A stretch of DNA of 64,000 nt, taken from positions 1,178,001-1,242,000 of the forward strand of contig CAXXXS010000002.1 of NCBI GenBank assembly GCA_963665085.2, read 5' to 3'. Shown here one piece after another: positions 27,574 to 37,356 of the stretch. The DNA is from G963665085 sp963665085. GTDB taxonomy: Bacteria > Bacteroidota > Bacteroidia > Bacteroidales > JAAAOM01. The position numbers and the translations under genes are program-made. Each line of letters opens with the position of its first letter. Position 1 is the first letter of the stretch. The notes under the pieces were generated by a model, which saw nothing but the letters and a program-made list of their open reading frames with translations, searched no databases and was not told the DNA's origin.

Positions 27574-27963
27574 CATATTAAATATCAACCAATACTGGAT
27601 TATTATAATAAAGTAAATTATATTATTAGTATTAGCAGCTAAAATTCCAGGTTGGTTGATTGAAAAAAAGAGGATGTTTAAAGAGTTATAAATTAGTATA
27701 TACAGGGCAATACAATTAACTCTTTAAGCAACCTCTTTTAATAAGAATAGTGTAAGTTCTTAGACGATGATTAATGCAGTGTGGAAAATGAAATTTTAGA
27801 TTGTGTTCTTGCTTAAAATTGGCAGATGAAAATTTTTTGTGAAAAATAGAAAAGAACACTTTTAAAGGATGAAGCTTTGTAACAGTAGCTTGTTGTCAAG
27901 TAATATATCCTTCAGAATGACAAGAAAAACTCAAATAAATAATTATTAACTAATTAAAATCAA
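27574..27963. other. Intergenic region after susD
   Basis: 390 bases without a gene. It contains the long hairpin listed next and a looser inverted repeat with arms ATCAACCAATACTGG and CCAGGTTGGTTGAT. No promoter consensus was found before the next gene, so the downstream array could be read through from susD or have an unseen start. Confidence 0.4.
27666..27739 (+). terminator. Long hairpin downstream of susD
   Basis: Arms at 27666-27688 and 27717-27739 pair over 23 positions with two mismatches (AAAAGAGG...AGTTA with TAACT...CCTCTTTT). The U-rich end of the right arm would make a terminator, probably partial, that lowers expression of the enzyme genes relative to susCD. Confidence 0.55.
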
Positions 27964-29415
27964 ATGAAAAGACTTAATAAATATGTATGGATAAGTTTTG
28001 TCACTTTGTTCATTGTTTCAACTGCTTTTGCATCTGTTCAACCAAAACATCGTATGATTGTGCTTACAGACATTGAAGCCGATCCAGATGATTCTCAAAC
28101 TCTGGTTCGTTTATTACTTTATTCTAACCAAATAGATATTAAAGGCTTAGTAGCAACTACATCAATACACCAAAAGGAAAGAGTAGCCCCTGAAACAATA
28201 CATAAAATTCTTGATGCCTATGACAAAGTTCAACCCAATTTATTAAAACATGAAGAAGGTTTTCCAGCTGCAGATAAATTGCATAGCCTGGTAAAACAAG
28301 GTTTACCTGTTTTTGGAATGCAGGGTGTCGGAGAAGGTAAAGATTCTGAAGGTTCTGATTGGATAATCAAAGTACTGGAAGAAGATGATGAAAGGCCTCT
28401 TTGGATTTCTGTTTGGGGAGGTTCGAATACACTAGCTCAGGCTTTATGGAAAATAAAAGAAACAAAAACAAAAAAAGAAGCTAACCGCTTAATTAAAAAG
28501 TTAAGAGTATACACAATATCTGATCAGGATGATACGGGTATTTGGATGCGAAATAACTTTTCCGATTTATTTTATATTGTGAGTGTCGGAAGTTATATGA
28601 ACGCAACCTGGAATGCAATTAATTCAAAAATTGCAGGTATTGACAACAATGAAATCAGTAATGAGTGGTTGGCTAAAAATATACAACAAGGACATGGCGC
28701 TTTAGGTGCAGAATATCCTGATGTTGCTTATGGTATGGAGGGTGATACTCCTTCATGGCTTAATTTAATTATAAATGGATTAAATAATCCAGAACATCCC
28801 AATTGGGGCGGCTGGGGAGGCCGTTATGAATTATATATCCCAGAACCTTTAAAAGAACCTATAATTCCGGTATTTATTGGAGGGGCTAAATATGAACCCG
28901 AGAATCGTCCAATCTGGACCAATGCAGATGATACGTATACACCCAGAATTCCAAATCAATTTGGACGCGCAATTCGAAAAGATACCTTAACTGTTACAAA
29001 TAATAAAGTGACTTTATGGCGTTGGCGAAATGATTTTCAAAATGATTTTGCAGCAAGAATGGATTGGTGCACAATGTCTTATGAAGAAACAAATCACCCT
29101 CCTGTTCCAGCTTTAGGTACTCCAGATGAATTTACAGTTAAATCAGGTGAGACATTTAGCCTGGATGCCAGTGGTACAACAGATCCCGATGGTGACAACG
29201 TATCATATTGGTGGTTTCAGTACCAGGAAGTTGGTTCATATAATAAACCAGTAAGTTTTGGCCCTTTATCTGAAAATCTATACAATGTGCATACCATTGT
29301 CGCACCTGAAGTTGATAAAACAGAAACCGTACATTTTATTCTTAAAGTTACAGATAAGGGAACACCAGCACTATCAAGATATAAACGAGTAATCGTAACA
29401 ATTATACCAAATTAG
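27964..29415 (+). CDS. Sde182-like protein (DUF1593), short type, copy 1
   Basis: 483 residues. Signal peptide cleaved near AFA-SVQ (about 24). The nucleoside-hydrolase-like domain has TDIEADPDD at 35-43, equivalent to the DTDxxxDD calcium site of nucleoside hydrolases, and TISDQDDTGIW with SDQDD at 186-190. EGDTPSWLNLIINGL and GGWGGRYELY follow, then a C-terminal Ig-like domain (TTDPDGDNVSYWWFQYQEVG). Family members are known as cellulose-binding Sde182-type proteins; their reaction is not established. This short type lacks a lipobox. First enzyme-array gene after susD; one close short-type relative lies at 42 kb. Confidence 0.87.
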   Translation: MKRLNKYVWISFVTLFIVSTAFASVQPKHRMIVLTDIEADPDDSQTLVRLLLYSNQIDIKGLVATTSIHQKERVAPETIHKILDAYDKVQPNLLKHEEGFPAADKLHSLVKQGLPVFGMQGVGEGKDSEGSDWIIKVLEEDDERPLWISVWGGSNTLAQALWKIKETKTKKEANRLIKKLRVYTISDQDDTGIWMRNNFSDLFYIVSVGSYMNATWNAINSKIAGIDNNEISNEWLAKNIQQGHGALGAEYPDVAYGMEGDTPSWLNLIINGLNNPEHPNWGGWGGRYELYIPEPLKEPIIPVFIGGAKYEPENRPIWTNADDTYTPRIPNQFGRAIRKDTLTVTNNKVTLWRWRNDFQNDFAARMDWCTMSYEETNHPPVPALGTPDEFTVKSGETFSLDASGTTDPDGDNVSYWWFQYQEVGSYNKPVSFGPLSENLYNVHTIVAPEVDKTETVHFILKVTDKGTPALSRYKRVIVTIIPN

Positions 29416-29502
29416 ATGAAAGCTAGACTTAAAATAGATCTACTTACAAAATCTGCATTTTGAGCAGGAATAGATAATTTAATAAATAACTAAAAAGAAC
29501 TA

Positions 29503-30669
29503 ATGAAAAAGAATATAGCAACAGTTTTATTTCTAATGTTTGTCATATTTTGCGTTGTCAACGCACAGCAGCAACAAATTAAAATTGTTTCTCCTGAGGT
29601 ATTAAACGATAATTCTGTAATATTTCGATTAAATGCCCCTGATGCAAGAACAGTAAAATTAGGGGGAACTATGAACCCTAATTATACACAATTAGAAATG
29701 ACAAAGAACCAGGAAGGTATTTTTGAAATAAAAATCGGTCCGTTAAAACCTGATATGTATGTATATACATTTAATGTTGATGGTGTAACCTGCATTGATC
29801 CTAGTAATAATGTTGTTGTTCGTGATGGTTCCCATATTGAAAACCGTTTAATGGTTCCAGGAGAATTAACAGATTTATATGACGTGAAAGATGTCCCTCA
29901 CGGACAATTAACTTCAGTTTGGTATCCTTCTCCAACAATGAAAATGACCAGAAGAATGTTTGTTTACACTCCTCCCGGATATGAAAATTCTTCAAAAAAA
30001 TACCCTGTTCTTTACTTACTACATGGAGGAGGAGGCGATGAAGAAGCCTGGATTAGCAGGGGACGTGCAAATTATATAATGGATAACCTGATTGCCCAGG
30101 GAAAAGCAGAACCAATGATAGTTGTTATTCCCAATGGTTCTATTGCCCAGGAAGCAGCACCTAATGAAAGGCCTCTAACTTCAAATACTCAAACGACAAC
30201 TGCTTTGGATATGAATTCAATGTTTTCGGGTTCGTATGAGAAAAGCATAGTTAATGACATAATTCCTTTTATTGAAAAGAATTACAGGGTCAAAACGGAT
30301 GCAAATAACAGGGCATTGGCTGGACTTTCAATGGGTGGCCTTCATGTAACAAACACATTTATGGCTAATCCCGATATGTTTGGGTATATTAATGTGATGA
30401 GCTCAGGTTGGTTTATCGATAACAAAGAGATGTATGAAAAAGGTGATAAACGTTTAGCAGAAATAGCACCAACATTGAACAAAACAGTTAAATATTTGAG
30501 ATTTACACAAGGTGGACCAGAAGATATTGCTTATAACAATGGGAAAGAAATGTTGAAAGTTTTCGATAAACACAAAATAAAATATGAATTCAGTGAAATG
30601 CCTGGTGGGCATTCCTGGAATGTATGGAGGAAAGATTTAAAGGATTTTGCACCTGAATTATTTAAATAA
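29503..30669 (+). CDS. CE1-type esterase with N-terminal E-set/CBM48-like domain, copy 1
   Basis: 388 residues. Signal peptide to about 21 (VVNA-QQQ). E-set domain about 25-105 (SVIFRLNAPDARTVKLGG ... YTFNVDGVTCIDPSNN), then an alpha/beta-hydrolase esterase domain with LYLLHGGGGDEEAW, nucleophile Ser276 in GLSMGG, probable acid Asp341 and His370 in GGHSW. This layout is that of secreted feruloyl/acetyl-xylan esterases. The acid-loop region GGPEDIAYN is less canonical than the CGxxDF of its paralogs. It follows an Sde182-like gene by 87 bases. Confidence 0.9.
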   Translation: MKKNIATVLFLMFVIFCVVNAQQQQIKIVSPEVLNDNSVIFRLNAPDARTVKLGGTMNPNYTQLEMTKNQEGIFEIKIGPLKPDMYVYTFNVDGVTCIDPSNNVVVRDGSHIENRLMVPGELTDLYDVKDVPHGQLTSVWYPSPTMKMTRRMFVYTPPGYENSSKKYPVLYLLHGGGGDEEAWISRGRANYIMDNLIAQGKAEPMIVVIPNGSIAQEAAPNERPLTSNTQTTTALDMNSMFSGSYEKSIVNDIIPFIEKNYRVKTDANNRALAGLSMGGLHVTNTFMANPDMFGYINVMSSGWFIDNKEMYEKGDKRLAEIAPTLNKTVKYLRFTQGGPEDIAYNNGKEMLKVFDKHKIKYEFSEMPGGHSWNVWRKDLKDFAPELFK

Positions 30670-30688
30670 TACTACCAAGATTAGAAAG

Positions 30689-31846
30689 ATGAGACACATT
30701 TATGTTTTAAGTTTTCTGGCTCTACTATTTTTCCAGGTTAATGGTCAGCAAAAAACAGAAAAAATTATTTCACCTGAAATATTGAATGATAACTCAGTAA
30801 TATTTCGTTTAAATGCTCCCGATGCAAAATCAGTTAAATTGGGTGGAACTATGAATCCTGATTATACTCCTTTGGATATGAAAAAAAATGAATCAGGAGT
30901 TTTTGAATTAAAAATAGGCCCAATTGCCCCGGATATGTACACATATACGTTTGTTGTTGATGGCGTTAAAACCATCGATCCTTCAAATAATATAGTTGTA
31001 CGTGATGGCTCTTATATCGAAAGCCGCTTGATGATTCCGGGTAAACTAACCGATTTATATGACGTGAAAGATGTTCCGCATGGAAATGTGTCAGCTGTAT
31101 GGTATCCTGCAAAAACATTAGGAATGACCCGAAGATGTCTTATCTATACACCTCCTGGATATAATAATACGAATGAATCGTACCCCGTATTATATTTACT
31201 TCATGGTGCCGGAGGCGATGAAGAAGCCTGGATAAGTCGTGGCCGTGCGAATTATATCTTAGACAACCTAATTGCCCAGGGAAAAGCAAAACCAATGATT
31301 ATTGTTATTCCAAACGGAAATGGAGGTGCTACCTCTGCCCCGGGAGAAACATCATTGTCTTTAAGGGCAGGGCAAGACAGGGAAGTATTGGCTTCACCAA
31401 ATGCTATGGTAGGTGAAAAAATACCGGATTGCCTTGTTAACGATCTAATTCCTTTTGTTGAAGCTAATTTTCGGGTAAAAGCGAATAGTGAGAATCGTGC
31501 CCTTGCCGGATTGTCTATGGGTGGCTATCAGACTCAGAAAACATCAAACCTTTTTCCTGATGAATTTGATTACATCGGGGTAATGAGCATGGGATTGTAT
31601 TCAATGTTTGGAGATTACGATAAAGAGAAACATATCGCTCAATTAAAAGCAATTGAAAAATCAAATCCTAAGTTATATTGGATTGGATGCGGTAAAACAG
31701 ATTTTTTATACCAAAGTGTGTTGGATCTTAAAGCACTTTATGATGAAATTGATTTTAAATATACCTATCGCGAAAGCGAAGGGGGGCATACATGGAATAA
31801 TTGGAGGCTTTATCTGTCAGAATTGGCACCAAAGCTTTTTAAATAA
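30689..31846 (+). CDS. CE1-type esterase with E-set domain, copy 2
   Basis: 385 residues from the ATG at 30689 (MRHIYVLSF), 19 bases after the previous stop; an earlier in-frame ATG would lie inside the upstream gene and before the signal peptide. Signal peptide to about 19, E-set about 24-105, catalytic Ser276 (GLSMGGY), Asp338 (GCGKTDFLY) and His367 (GGHTW). Very similar to copy 1 and to the gene at 47.3 kb, sharing the segment NDNSVIFRLNAPDA and TDLYDVKDVPHG, so these are duplicates of one ancestral gene. Predicted periplasmic or secreted deacylase of plant-type glycans. Confidence 0.92.
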   Translation: MRHIYVLSFLALLFFQVNGQQKTEKIISPEILNDNSVIFRLNAPDAKSVKLGGTMNPDYTPLDMKKNESGVFELKIGPIAPDMYTYTFVVDGVKTIDPSNNIVVRDGSYIESRLMIPGKLTDLYDVKDVPHGNVSAVWYPAKTLGMTRRCLIYTPPGYNNTNESYPVLYLLHGAGGDEEAWISRGRANYILDNLIAQGKAKPMIIVIPNGNGGATSAPGETSLSLRAGQDREVLASPNAMVGEKIPDCLVNDLIPFVEANFRVKANSENRALAGLSMGGYQTQKTSNLFPDEFDYIGVMSMGLYSMFGDYDKEKHIAQLKAIEKSNPKLYWIGCGKTDFLYQSVLDLKALYDEIDFKYTYRESEGGHTWNNWRLYLSELAPKLFK

Positions 31847-31879
31847 ATATTAGTTAGAAGTATTAGTTAGTAGTTAGTT

Positions 31880-31925
31880 GAAGGTGATGGTGTACCAGTT
31901 GTCTGGTACACTAAACCTTCCTTTT
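31880..31925 (+). terminator. Hairpin between esterase and GH3 genes
   Basis: GTGTACCAG-TTGT-CTGGTACAC (31890-31911) with an outer GAAGGT/ACCTTC pair (31880-31885, 31915-31920), followed by CTTTT. A strong intrinsic terminator or attenuator inside the array. Confidence 0.7.
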
Positions 31926-31947
31926 AAAAGTATCAATAATTAAAATT

Positions 31948-34164
31948 ATGAAGCAAAAAGAGAAGAAAAAAAACATCGCCAGCTTATTTTTAATGTTGAT
32001 AGTCCTTCTTTTAGTGAACGGTAAAACGAAAGCTCAATGCAATGATGATTTTTTATGGTATGATTTTTCATTACCCATAGAGGAACGTATCGAGTCATTA
32101 ATTAAATCAATGACGCTTGAAGAAAAAATCACCCAGTTGATTGATGAAAACAAAGAAATATCAAGGTTAAATGTCCCTCGATACGGGTGGTGGAATGAGG
32201 CATTACATGGAGTAGCAAGAACAGGTCGTGCAACAGTATTTCCTCAAGCTATTGGCCTTGCTGCTACTTTTGATGATCAATTGGTTAAAAATATTGCTTC
32301 TGCTATTGGAGACGAAGGCAGGGCAAAATTTAATATTGCTGTTGCAAATAATAACAGGAGTCGTTTTTCAGGTCTAACCTATTGGTCTCCAAATGTAAAT
32401 ATATTCAGGGATCCACGTTGGGGAAGAGGACAGGAAACTTATGGAGAAGATCCATATTTGACTTCTAGAATAGGAGTTGCTTTTGTAAAAGGATTACAAG
32501 GTGATGATCCAAAATATCTTAAAGCAGCTGCTTGTGCTAAACATTTTGTTGTTCACTCAGGGCCAGAGGCAGTCAGGCACGAGTTTAATGCACAGGTATC
32601 AACAAAAGATCTCTGGGAAACCTATATGCCTGCTTTCAAGGCCTTAGTTACAGAAGCCAATGTTGAAGGAGTTATGGGAGCATACAACCGGACAAATGGA
32701 GAATCCTGTTGTGCCAGCCCGTATCTTATGACAAAAGTTTTGCGGGAAAAATGGGGATTTGACGGGTATTTTGTTTCAGATTGTGGAGCGGTTCAAGATA
32801 TTTATGTCGGACATGGTTTGGCAAATACCGTAGAAGAAGCTTCAGCAATGGCTATAAAAGCAGGCATGAACCTTAATTGTGGAACTTCCTTTAATAGTCT
32901 GAATGATGCTATTAATAAAAGATTACTTACAGAAGCTGATATTGATAAAGCTTTGTCCCAACTTTTAAAAACAAAGTTTCGTCTCGGTTATTTTGATCCG
33001 ATAGAGGATAATCCTTATTCAAAGATAAATCCAGATGTTGTTGGTAGCGAGGAACATGTTCAATTAACCCTGGAAGCAGCTAGAAAATCCATAGTTCTTG
33101 TTAAGAATAAAAATAATGTGTTACCTCTTAGAAAAGATTTACGAACACTTTTTGTTACAGGACCGCAAGCAGCAAATGAAGAAGCTCTTATAGGTAATTA
33201 CTATGGCGTATCTGGCAATACAGTTAATTTTCTTGATGGAATAGTTAACAGGGTAAGTGTCGGTACTAGTGTTAATTATAATATGGGACAATTACCTTTT
33301 CAAGAGAATGCTAATCCCATTGATTGGACAACAGATAAAGCAGCAGGGGCAGAAGCTTGCATTGCTGTTATGGGACTAAACGGAACCTGGGAAGGTGAAG
33401 AAGGAGGAGCTATTGCTTCCCCCAATAAAGGAGATCTTATCGATGCAAGATTGCCAGAAGCTCAAATTGAGTTTTTGAAAACAATAAGGGCTAAAGGAAA
33501 TAATCCTTTAATAGTTGTACTTACCGGAGGTTTGCCTCTGATTATTCCAGAGATACTAGAAATGGCAGATGCGGTAATCTATGCCTTTTATCCGGGCGAA
33601 CAAGGAGGTAATGCCCTCGCGGACATAATTTTTGGTGATATCTCGCCCTCAGGAAGAATGCCATTTACCGTACCAAAAACAGTTGACGATCTCCCACCAT
33701 ATGAAGACTATGCCTTAGCTGGTAGGACTTATCGTTACATGTTAAAAGAACCATTGATACCCTTCGGATTTGGATTAGGTTATTCTGAGGTTGAGTATCA
33801 GGAGAATTCACTTGAAAAGGTTGAAGATAATATTGTTGTTAAAGTTAACATAACCAATATAGGAGATAATAAAATTGAGGAAGTATCACAACTCTACATT
33901 TCTTCCCCATTAGCAGGTAACGGACAACCTTTTTATTCCTTGAAAGATTTTTCTAGGATTTCTCTTGAACCAGGCGAAACAAAAACTATCGATTTTAAAC
34001 TGGATAAAGAAAAATTTGAATTGTATAATGCAGATGGAGAGACGTTTTTACCTAAAGGTGACTATAAAATATATGTAGGCGGCAGTGTTCCTTCTGAACG
34101 TAGTGTAGAATTGGGAGCTTCAAAACCAGTGGTTTTTAATGTTAACTATAAACTATTGAAATAG
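31948..34164 (+). CDS. GH3 glycoside hydrolase, beta-xylosidase type
   Basis: 738 residues. Signal peptide to about 30 (NGKTKAQ). GH3 N-terminal domain with WWNEALHGVAR, YWSPNVNIFRDPRWGRGQET, KHFVVHSGPE and the nucleophile Asp278 in FVSDCGAVQDIY; GH3 C-terminal domain (LVKNKNNVLPLRKD ... MGLNGTWEGEEGG) and a fibronectin-III-like end. The SDCGAVQDI and WNEALHGV motifs mark the branch of exo-acting beta-xylosidases/arabinofuranosidases. It would release terminal xylose or arabinose from oligosaccharides. Its first 20 bases around the ATG equal those of the Sde182-like gene at 34.4 kb. Confidence 0.9.
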   Translation: MKQKEKKKNIASLFLMLIVLLLVNGKTKAQCNDDFLWYDFSLPIEERIESLIKSMTLEEKITQLIDENKEISRLNVPRYGWWNEALHGVARTGRATVFPQAIGLAATFDDQLVKNIASAIGDEGRAKFNIAVANNNRSRFSGLTYWSPNVNIFRDPRWGRGQETYGEDPYLTSRIGVAFVKGLQGDDPKYLKAAACAKHFVVHSGPEAVRHEFNAQVSTKDLWETYMPAFKALVTEANVEGVMGAYNRTNGESCCASPYLMTKVLREKWGFDGYFVSDCGAVQDIYVGHGLANTVEEASAMAIKAGMNLNCGTSFNSLNDAINKRLLTEADIDKALSQLLKTKFRLGYFDPIEDNPYSKINPDVVGSEEHVQLTLEAARKSIVLVKNKNNVLPLRKDLRTLFVTGPQAANEEALIGNYYGVSGNTVNFLDGIVNRVSVGTSVNYNMGQLPFQENANPIDWTTDKAAGAEACIAVMGLNGTWEGEEGGAIASPNKGDLIDARLPEAQIEFLKTIRAKGNNPLIVVLTGGLPLIIPEILEMADAVIYAFYPGEQGGNALADIIFGDISPSGRMPFTVPKTVDDLPPYEDYALAGRTYRYMLKEPLIPFGFGLGYSEVEYQENSLEKVEDNIVVKVNITNIGDNKIEEVSQLYISSPLAGNGQPFYSLKDFSRISLEPGETKTIDFKLDKEKFELYNADGETFLPKGDYKIYVGGSVPSERSVELGASKPVVFNVNYKLLK

Positions 34165-34167
34165 AAT

Positions 34168-34194
34168 GACTATTTAAATTTTAAACAGTCTTTT
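34168..34194 (+). terminator. Probable terminator after GH3
   Basis: GACTATTT...AAACAGTC stem with one mismatch, followed by TTTT. It begins 3 bases after the GH3 stop. Confidence 0.5.
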
Positions 34195-34417
34195 AGATCA
34201 TAAAGAAAAATATTAGGCAGTAATCCATTGGGGTTAATGCCATAAATAAAGAAGTCTAATATTAATGAGAAAACTATTCTTATTGACAGGTATAATTTTA
34301 CCTGAAGGAGGGATTGTTGTCTGTTTTAAGCATAATCGATGTTTTTTTGATAGAGATAAAATAAAATCAGAACAATAATAAAACCTCTATAGATACGAAA
34401 AATTAATTGTCAAAATT
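34195..34417. other. Intergenic region
   Basis: About 220 bases. Contains a small inverted repeat CAGGTA-N6-TACCTG and a 37-codon frame from 34265 with no coding character. No clear promoter. Confidence 0.35.
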
Positions 34418-36019
34418 ATGAAGCAAAAAGAACACGAAAAAAACTCGAAACGAATAACTGCTCTGTTTAAAGGGTATATTTTACGTATAGTAGCAGTTCT
34501 ATTATTATTTCAAACGAGTTGCTCAAATGAAAATAAAAATCAGGAACTATCAAAACCACGTGTAGTGGTAACATGCGATCCAGAACTTGATGATTTAAAT
34601 TCGTTAATCCGATTCTTACTTTTTAGTACAGATTTTCAGGTTGAAGGATTAATTTATGCCAGTAGTCAATATCACTGGAAAGGAGATGGTAAAGGTACAA
34701 AATGGTTTGTGCCAGGCAGGGAATATACAAGAAATGGATTAAATTTTGGCCCAATGGAATCCTGGCGCTGGGCAGAGGATGAAAGATTTATCCACGATGC
34801 AGTAGAGTCATATGAAGAAGTTTATCCTAACCTCAAAATTCATAATCCAGATTATCCAACACCTGAGTATTTAAAATCAAAAATCAAATTTGGAAATATT
34901 GAGTTTGATGGAGATATATCAAAAGATACAGAGGGATCAGATTTAATCAAATCATTAATGCTTGATGATGTACCAGGATCTTTATTTATTACAGCGTGGG
35001 GTGGTGGAAGTACAATAGCCAGAGCGTTAAAATCTATACAAGATGCATATGAAAATACTCCGGAATGGGAGAATATCAGACAAAAGATTAATAATAAAGT
35101 AAAACTAAGTTTGTCTGGCGATCAGGATGATACTTACGCAAACTACGTTAAGCCTAACTGGCCAGAGATAGAAGTATTACAGCCAAGAGGTGGAAATATT
35201 GGGCTTGCCTATAATGTTCAGGCATCTGTTAAACCTGAGTATGCACATTATTATGATACAGAATGGGTTGAAGAAAATATCTCCAGTAAAGGTCCATTAG
35301 GAGAAATGTTCCGCGTTTGGGGAGATGGAAAACAAATGGTTGAAGGTGATATCTTTGATTATTTTGGTTTTTCAAGCGATGAATTTACCAATGAAGAATT
35401 AATTGATAAGGGATATGTTGTTTGGACCCCACTTCATAAAAAAGGCTCTTGGTTGGCAGAAGGTGATACCTATACTTTTCTGAACTTTCTAGGTAATGGT
35501 TTACGGGCATATGAAGATTCAAATTATGGAGGCTGGGCTGGTCGTAAAAAAGAAAGTCAGATGCCTGTGGATTATACTGCTATAATGAATGATTCTGTAG
35601 CAAGGGCAGAATTTATGAGAAAAAGCAGAGAGACTGATTATCCGGATTTTATTCCAGCAGCTCAAAACGGTTTGGCTGCACGTTTTCATTGGTCGGTAAC
35701 CCCTAATTACGAAGAGGCAAACCATAATCCCGTAATAAATGGAGCATTGAGTATTTCTGGTCAACCGGGAGAGGAAGTTAAACTTGATGCAAAAGTAACC
35801 GATCCTGATGGTGATGAAGTTTCTGTCAGATGGATACAGTTTAATGCAAACAGTTATCAGGGAGTAGTAAATGCGAAAGAACCAACATCTGTTTCGACAT
35901 CTGTTGTTGTTCCAAATGATGCTGAACCCGGGCAAAACATTCATATGATTCTTGAAGCTGTGGATAACGGTATTCCGGCACTAACAAAATATCACAGGGT
36001 AATTATTGAAGTTATTTAA
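34418..36019 (+). CDS. Sde182-like lipoprotein (DUF1593), long type, copy 2
   Basis: 533 residues. Lipoprotein signal with Cys35 (LLFQTSCSNE). The nucleoside-hydrolase-like domain carries CDPELDD at 53-59 and SGDQDD at 233-238, both acidic motifs intact. Long-type members have an insert IYASSQYHWKGDGKGTKW and SWRWAEDERFI absent from the short type. ITAWGGGSTIARAL, RVWGDGKQM and EGDTYTFLNFLGNGLRAYE follow, then the Ig-like C-terminus (VTDPDGDEVSVRWIQFN). Enzymatic role unknown. An esterase gene follows by 34 bases. Confidence 0.88.
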   Translation: MKQKEHEKNSKRITALFKGYILRIVAVLLLFQTSCSNENKNQELSKPRVVVTCDPELDDLNSLIRFLLFSTDFQVEGLIYASSQYHWKGDGKGTKWFVPGREYTRNGLNFGPMESWRWAEDERFIHDAVESYEEVYPNLKIHNPDYPTPEYLKSKIKFGNIEFDGDISKDTEGSDLIKSLMLDDVPGSLFITAWGGGSTIARALKSIQDAYENTPEWENIRQKINNKVKLSLSGDQDDTYANYVKPNWPEIEVLQPRGGNIGLAYNVQASVKPEYAHYYDTEWVEENISSKGPLGEMFRVWGDGKQMVEGDIFDYFGFSSDEFTNEELIDKGYVVWTPLHKKGSWLAEGDTYTFLNFLGNGLRAYEDSNYGGWAGRKKESQMPVDYTAIMNDSVARAEFMRKSRETDYPDFIPAAQNGLAARFHWSVTPNYEEANHNPVINGALSISGQPGEEVKLDAKVTDPDGDEVSVRWIQFNANSYQGVVNAKEPTSVSTSVVVPNDAEPGQNIHMILEAVDNGIPALTKYHRVIIEVI

Positions 36020-36053
36020 AGAAATTATTAATTAAACTCTAATCAATAAAAGA

Positions 36054-37226
36054 ATGAAAAAGTTAAATGTTTTATTTTTCGTATTAATATGTTTTGTTTT
36101 TACAAAACTTGAAGCACAACAAAACCTTTTTGGTGGGCAGGATATTGAATCTGCTGTTGTAAATGAGGACAATACTGTAACCTTCCGTTTTATTGCTCCA
36201 AATGCAAAAAAAGTGTCAGTTGCTGGTGATTTTGCTGAAAAAGCCGAAGATAATCCAGTTGGGGGAGTAGTAGGTACAGGTTTAATTCCTATGACCAAAG
36301 ATAAAGATGGCGTATGGACATTAACAACAAAACCTCTTGAATCTGAATTATATATGTATTTATTTGATGTAGACGGTGTTGCTACTACAGATCCAAACAA
36401 TCCATATGTTTATCGTGATTATGCTATCGTTAGTAATATTTTTCTTGTAGGTAATGGTCAGGCAGATCTTTATAAAGTACAGGATGTGCCTCATGGTTCC
36501 CTAACTCACCGTTGGTATAATTCAAAAGGATTAGGAATGGATCGTCGTATTAATATCTATACTCCTCCGGGATACGAAAACAGCAATAAAAAATATCCTG
36601 TTCTTTATCTGTTACATGGATTTGGTGGAGATGAAGATGAGTGGGTAAATTTTGGAAGGGCAACACAGATTTTAGATAATCTTATCGCACAAGGTAAAGC
36701 AGAGCCAATGATAGTTGCTATGACTAATGGTCATACAGCCATGGAAGCTGCTCCTGGAGAAAGCAGTATGGGGTTTTATAAGCCGGGAAGAGAAAAAGAC
36801 AGAGCTGATGTAGCAGGTGCGTTTGTTGAAAATTTTAAGGATGTAATTTCTTTTGTTGAAAGTAATTACCGTATTGTACCAGATAAAGCTCATCGGGCAA
36901 TAGCTGGACTTTCAATGGGCGGAGGCCATGCAATAAATATTTCAAGGACTTACGAAAACACATTTGATTATATAGGAGTATTTTCATCTGCTTCCAGTGG
37001 AGAAGAAGAGTTTGATGCTAGTTTAAAGAAACAATTTGATAACGGCTTAGAATTATACTGGATAGGTATAGGTAGAGAAGATTTTCTCTTAGAAAAAAAC
37101 AAGGAATTTAGGGCAAGATTAGATAAAATGGGATTAAAATATACCTACATGGAAACAGATTATGGCCATGTATGGAAGTGTTGGAGAATTTATCTGGGAG
37201 AGTTTGTTCCTCTTTTATTTAAATAA
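36054..37226 (+). CDS. CE1-type esterase with E-set domain, copy 3
   Basis: 390 residues. Signal peptide cleaved before AQQNLFGGQD (about 21), a segment shared with the esterases at 37.5 and 46.1 kb, defining one subgroup. E-set about 30-120 (SVAGDFAEKAEDNP, YLFDVDGVATTDPNNPY), catalytic Ser287 (GLSMGGGHA), the acid within GIGREDFLLE, His in DYGHVW. The longer E-set loop compared with copies 1 and 2 could change ligand preference. Predicted feruloyl- or acetyl-esterase. Confidence 0.91.
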   Translation: MKKLNVLFFVLICFVFTKLEAQQNLFGGQDIESAVVNEDNTVTFRFIAPNAKKVSVAGDFAEKAEDNPVGGVVGTGLIPMTKDKDGVWTLTTKPLESELYMYLFDVDGVATTDPNNPYVYRDYAIVSNIFLVGNGQADLYKVQDVPHGSLTHRWYNSKGLGMDRRINIYTPPGYENSNKKYPVLYLLHGFGGDEDEWVNFGRATQILDNLIAQGKAEPMIVAMTNGHTAMEAAPGESSMGFYKPGREKDRADVAGAFVENFKDVISFVESNYRIVPDKAHRAIAGLSMGGGHAINISRTYENTFDYIGVFSSASSGEEEFDASLKKQFDNGLELYWIGIGREDFLLEKNKEFRARLDKMGLKYTYMETDYGHVWKCWRIYLGEFVPLLFK

Positions 37227-37250
37227 GATAAAATTCTCGCTGGAATTTAT

Positions 37251-37356
37251 AAACCGCAGTGGACACAGAGGTAACGCAGAGAAGAGGCTATCAATAAATG
37301 AAAAAATCTTCTCTGTGTTACTTAGAGCATTCTCCGTGAAACTCTGTGTTATAGTT
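37251..37356. repeat. REP-like inverted repeat (CACAGAG type)
   Basis: Nested inverted repeats: GTAACGCAGAGAAGA (37271-37285) pairs with TCTTCTCTGTGTTAC (37307-37321) over 15 positions with one G-U pair, and the outer ACACAGAG (37263-37270) pairs with CTCTGTGT (37342-37349). The CACAGAG/CTCTGTG composition is that of a widespread REP-type intergenic element often spread by REP-associated transposases. It sits in the widest gap of this part of the array. Confidence 0.65.

Noticed and set aside
34265..34378. 37-codon frame between GH3 and an Sde182-like gene
   Set aside because: No signal, domain or convincing ribosome site, and composition is that of the intergenic sequence.
35519..35944. Leftward 141-codon frame
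   Set aside because: Lies wholly inside a well-supported Sde182-like gene on the other strand and has no recognisable content.
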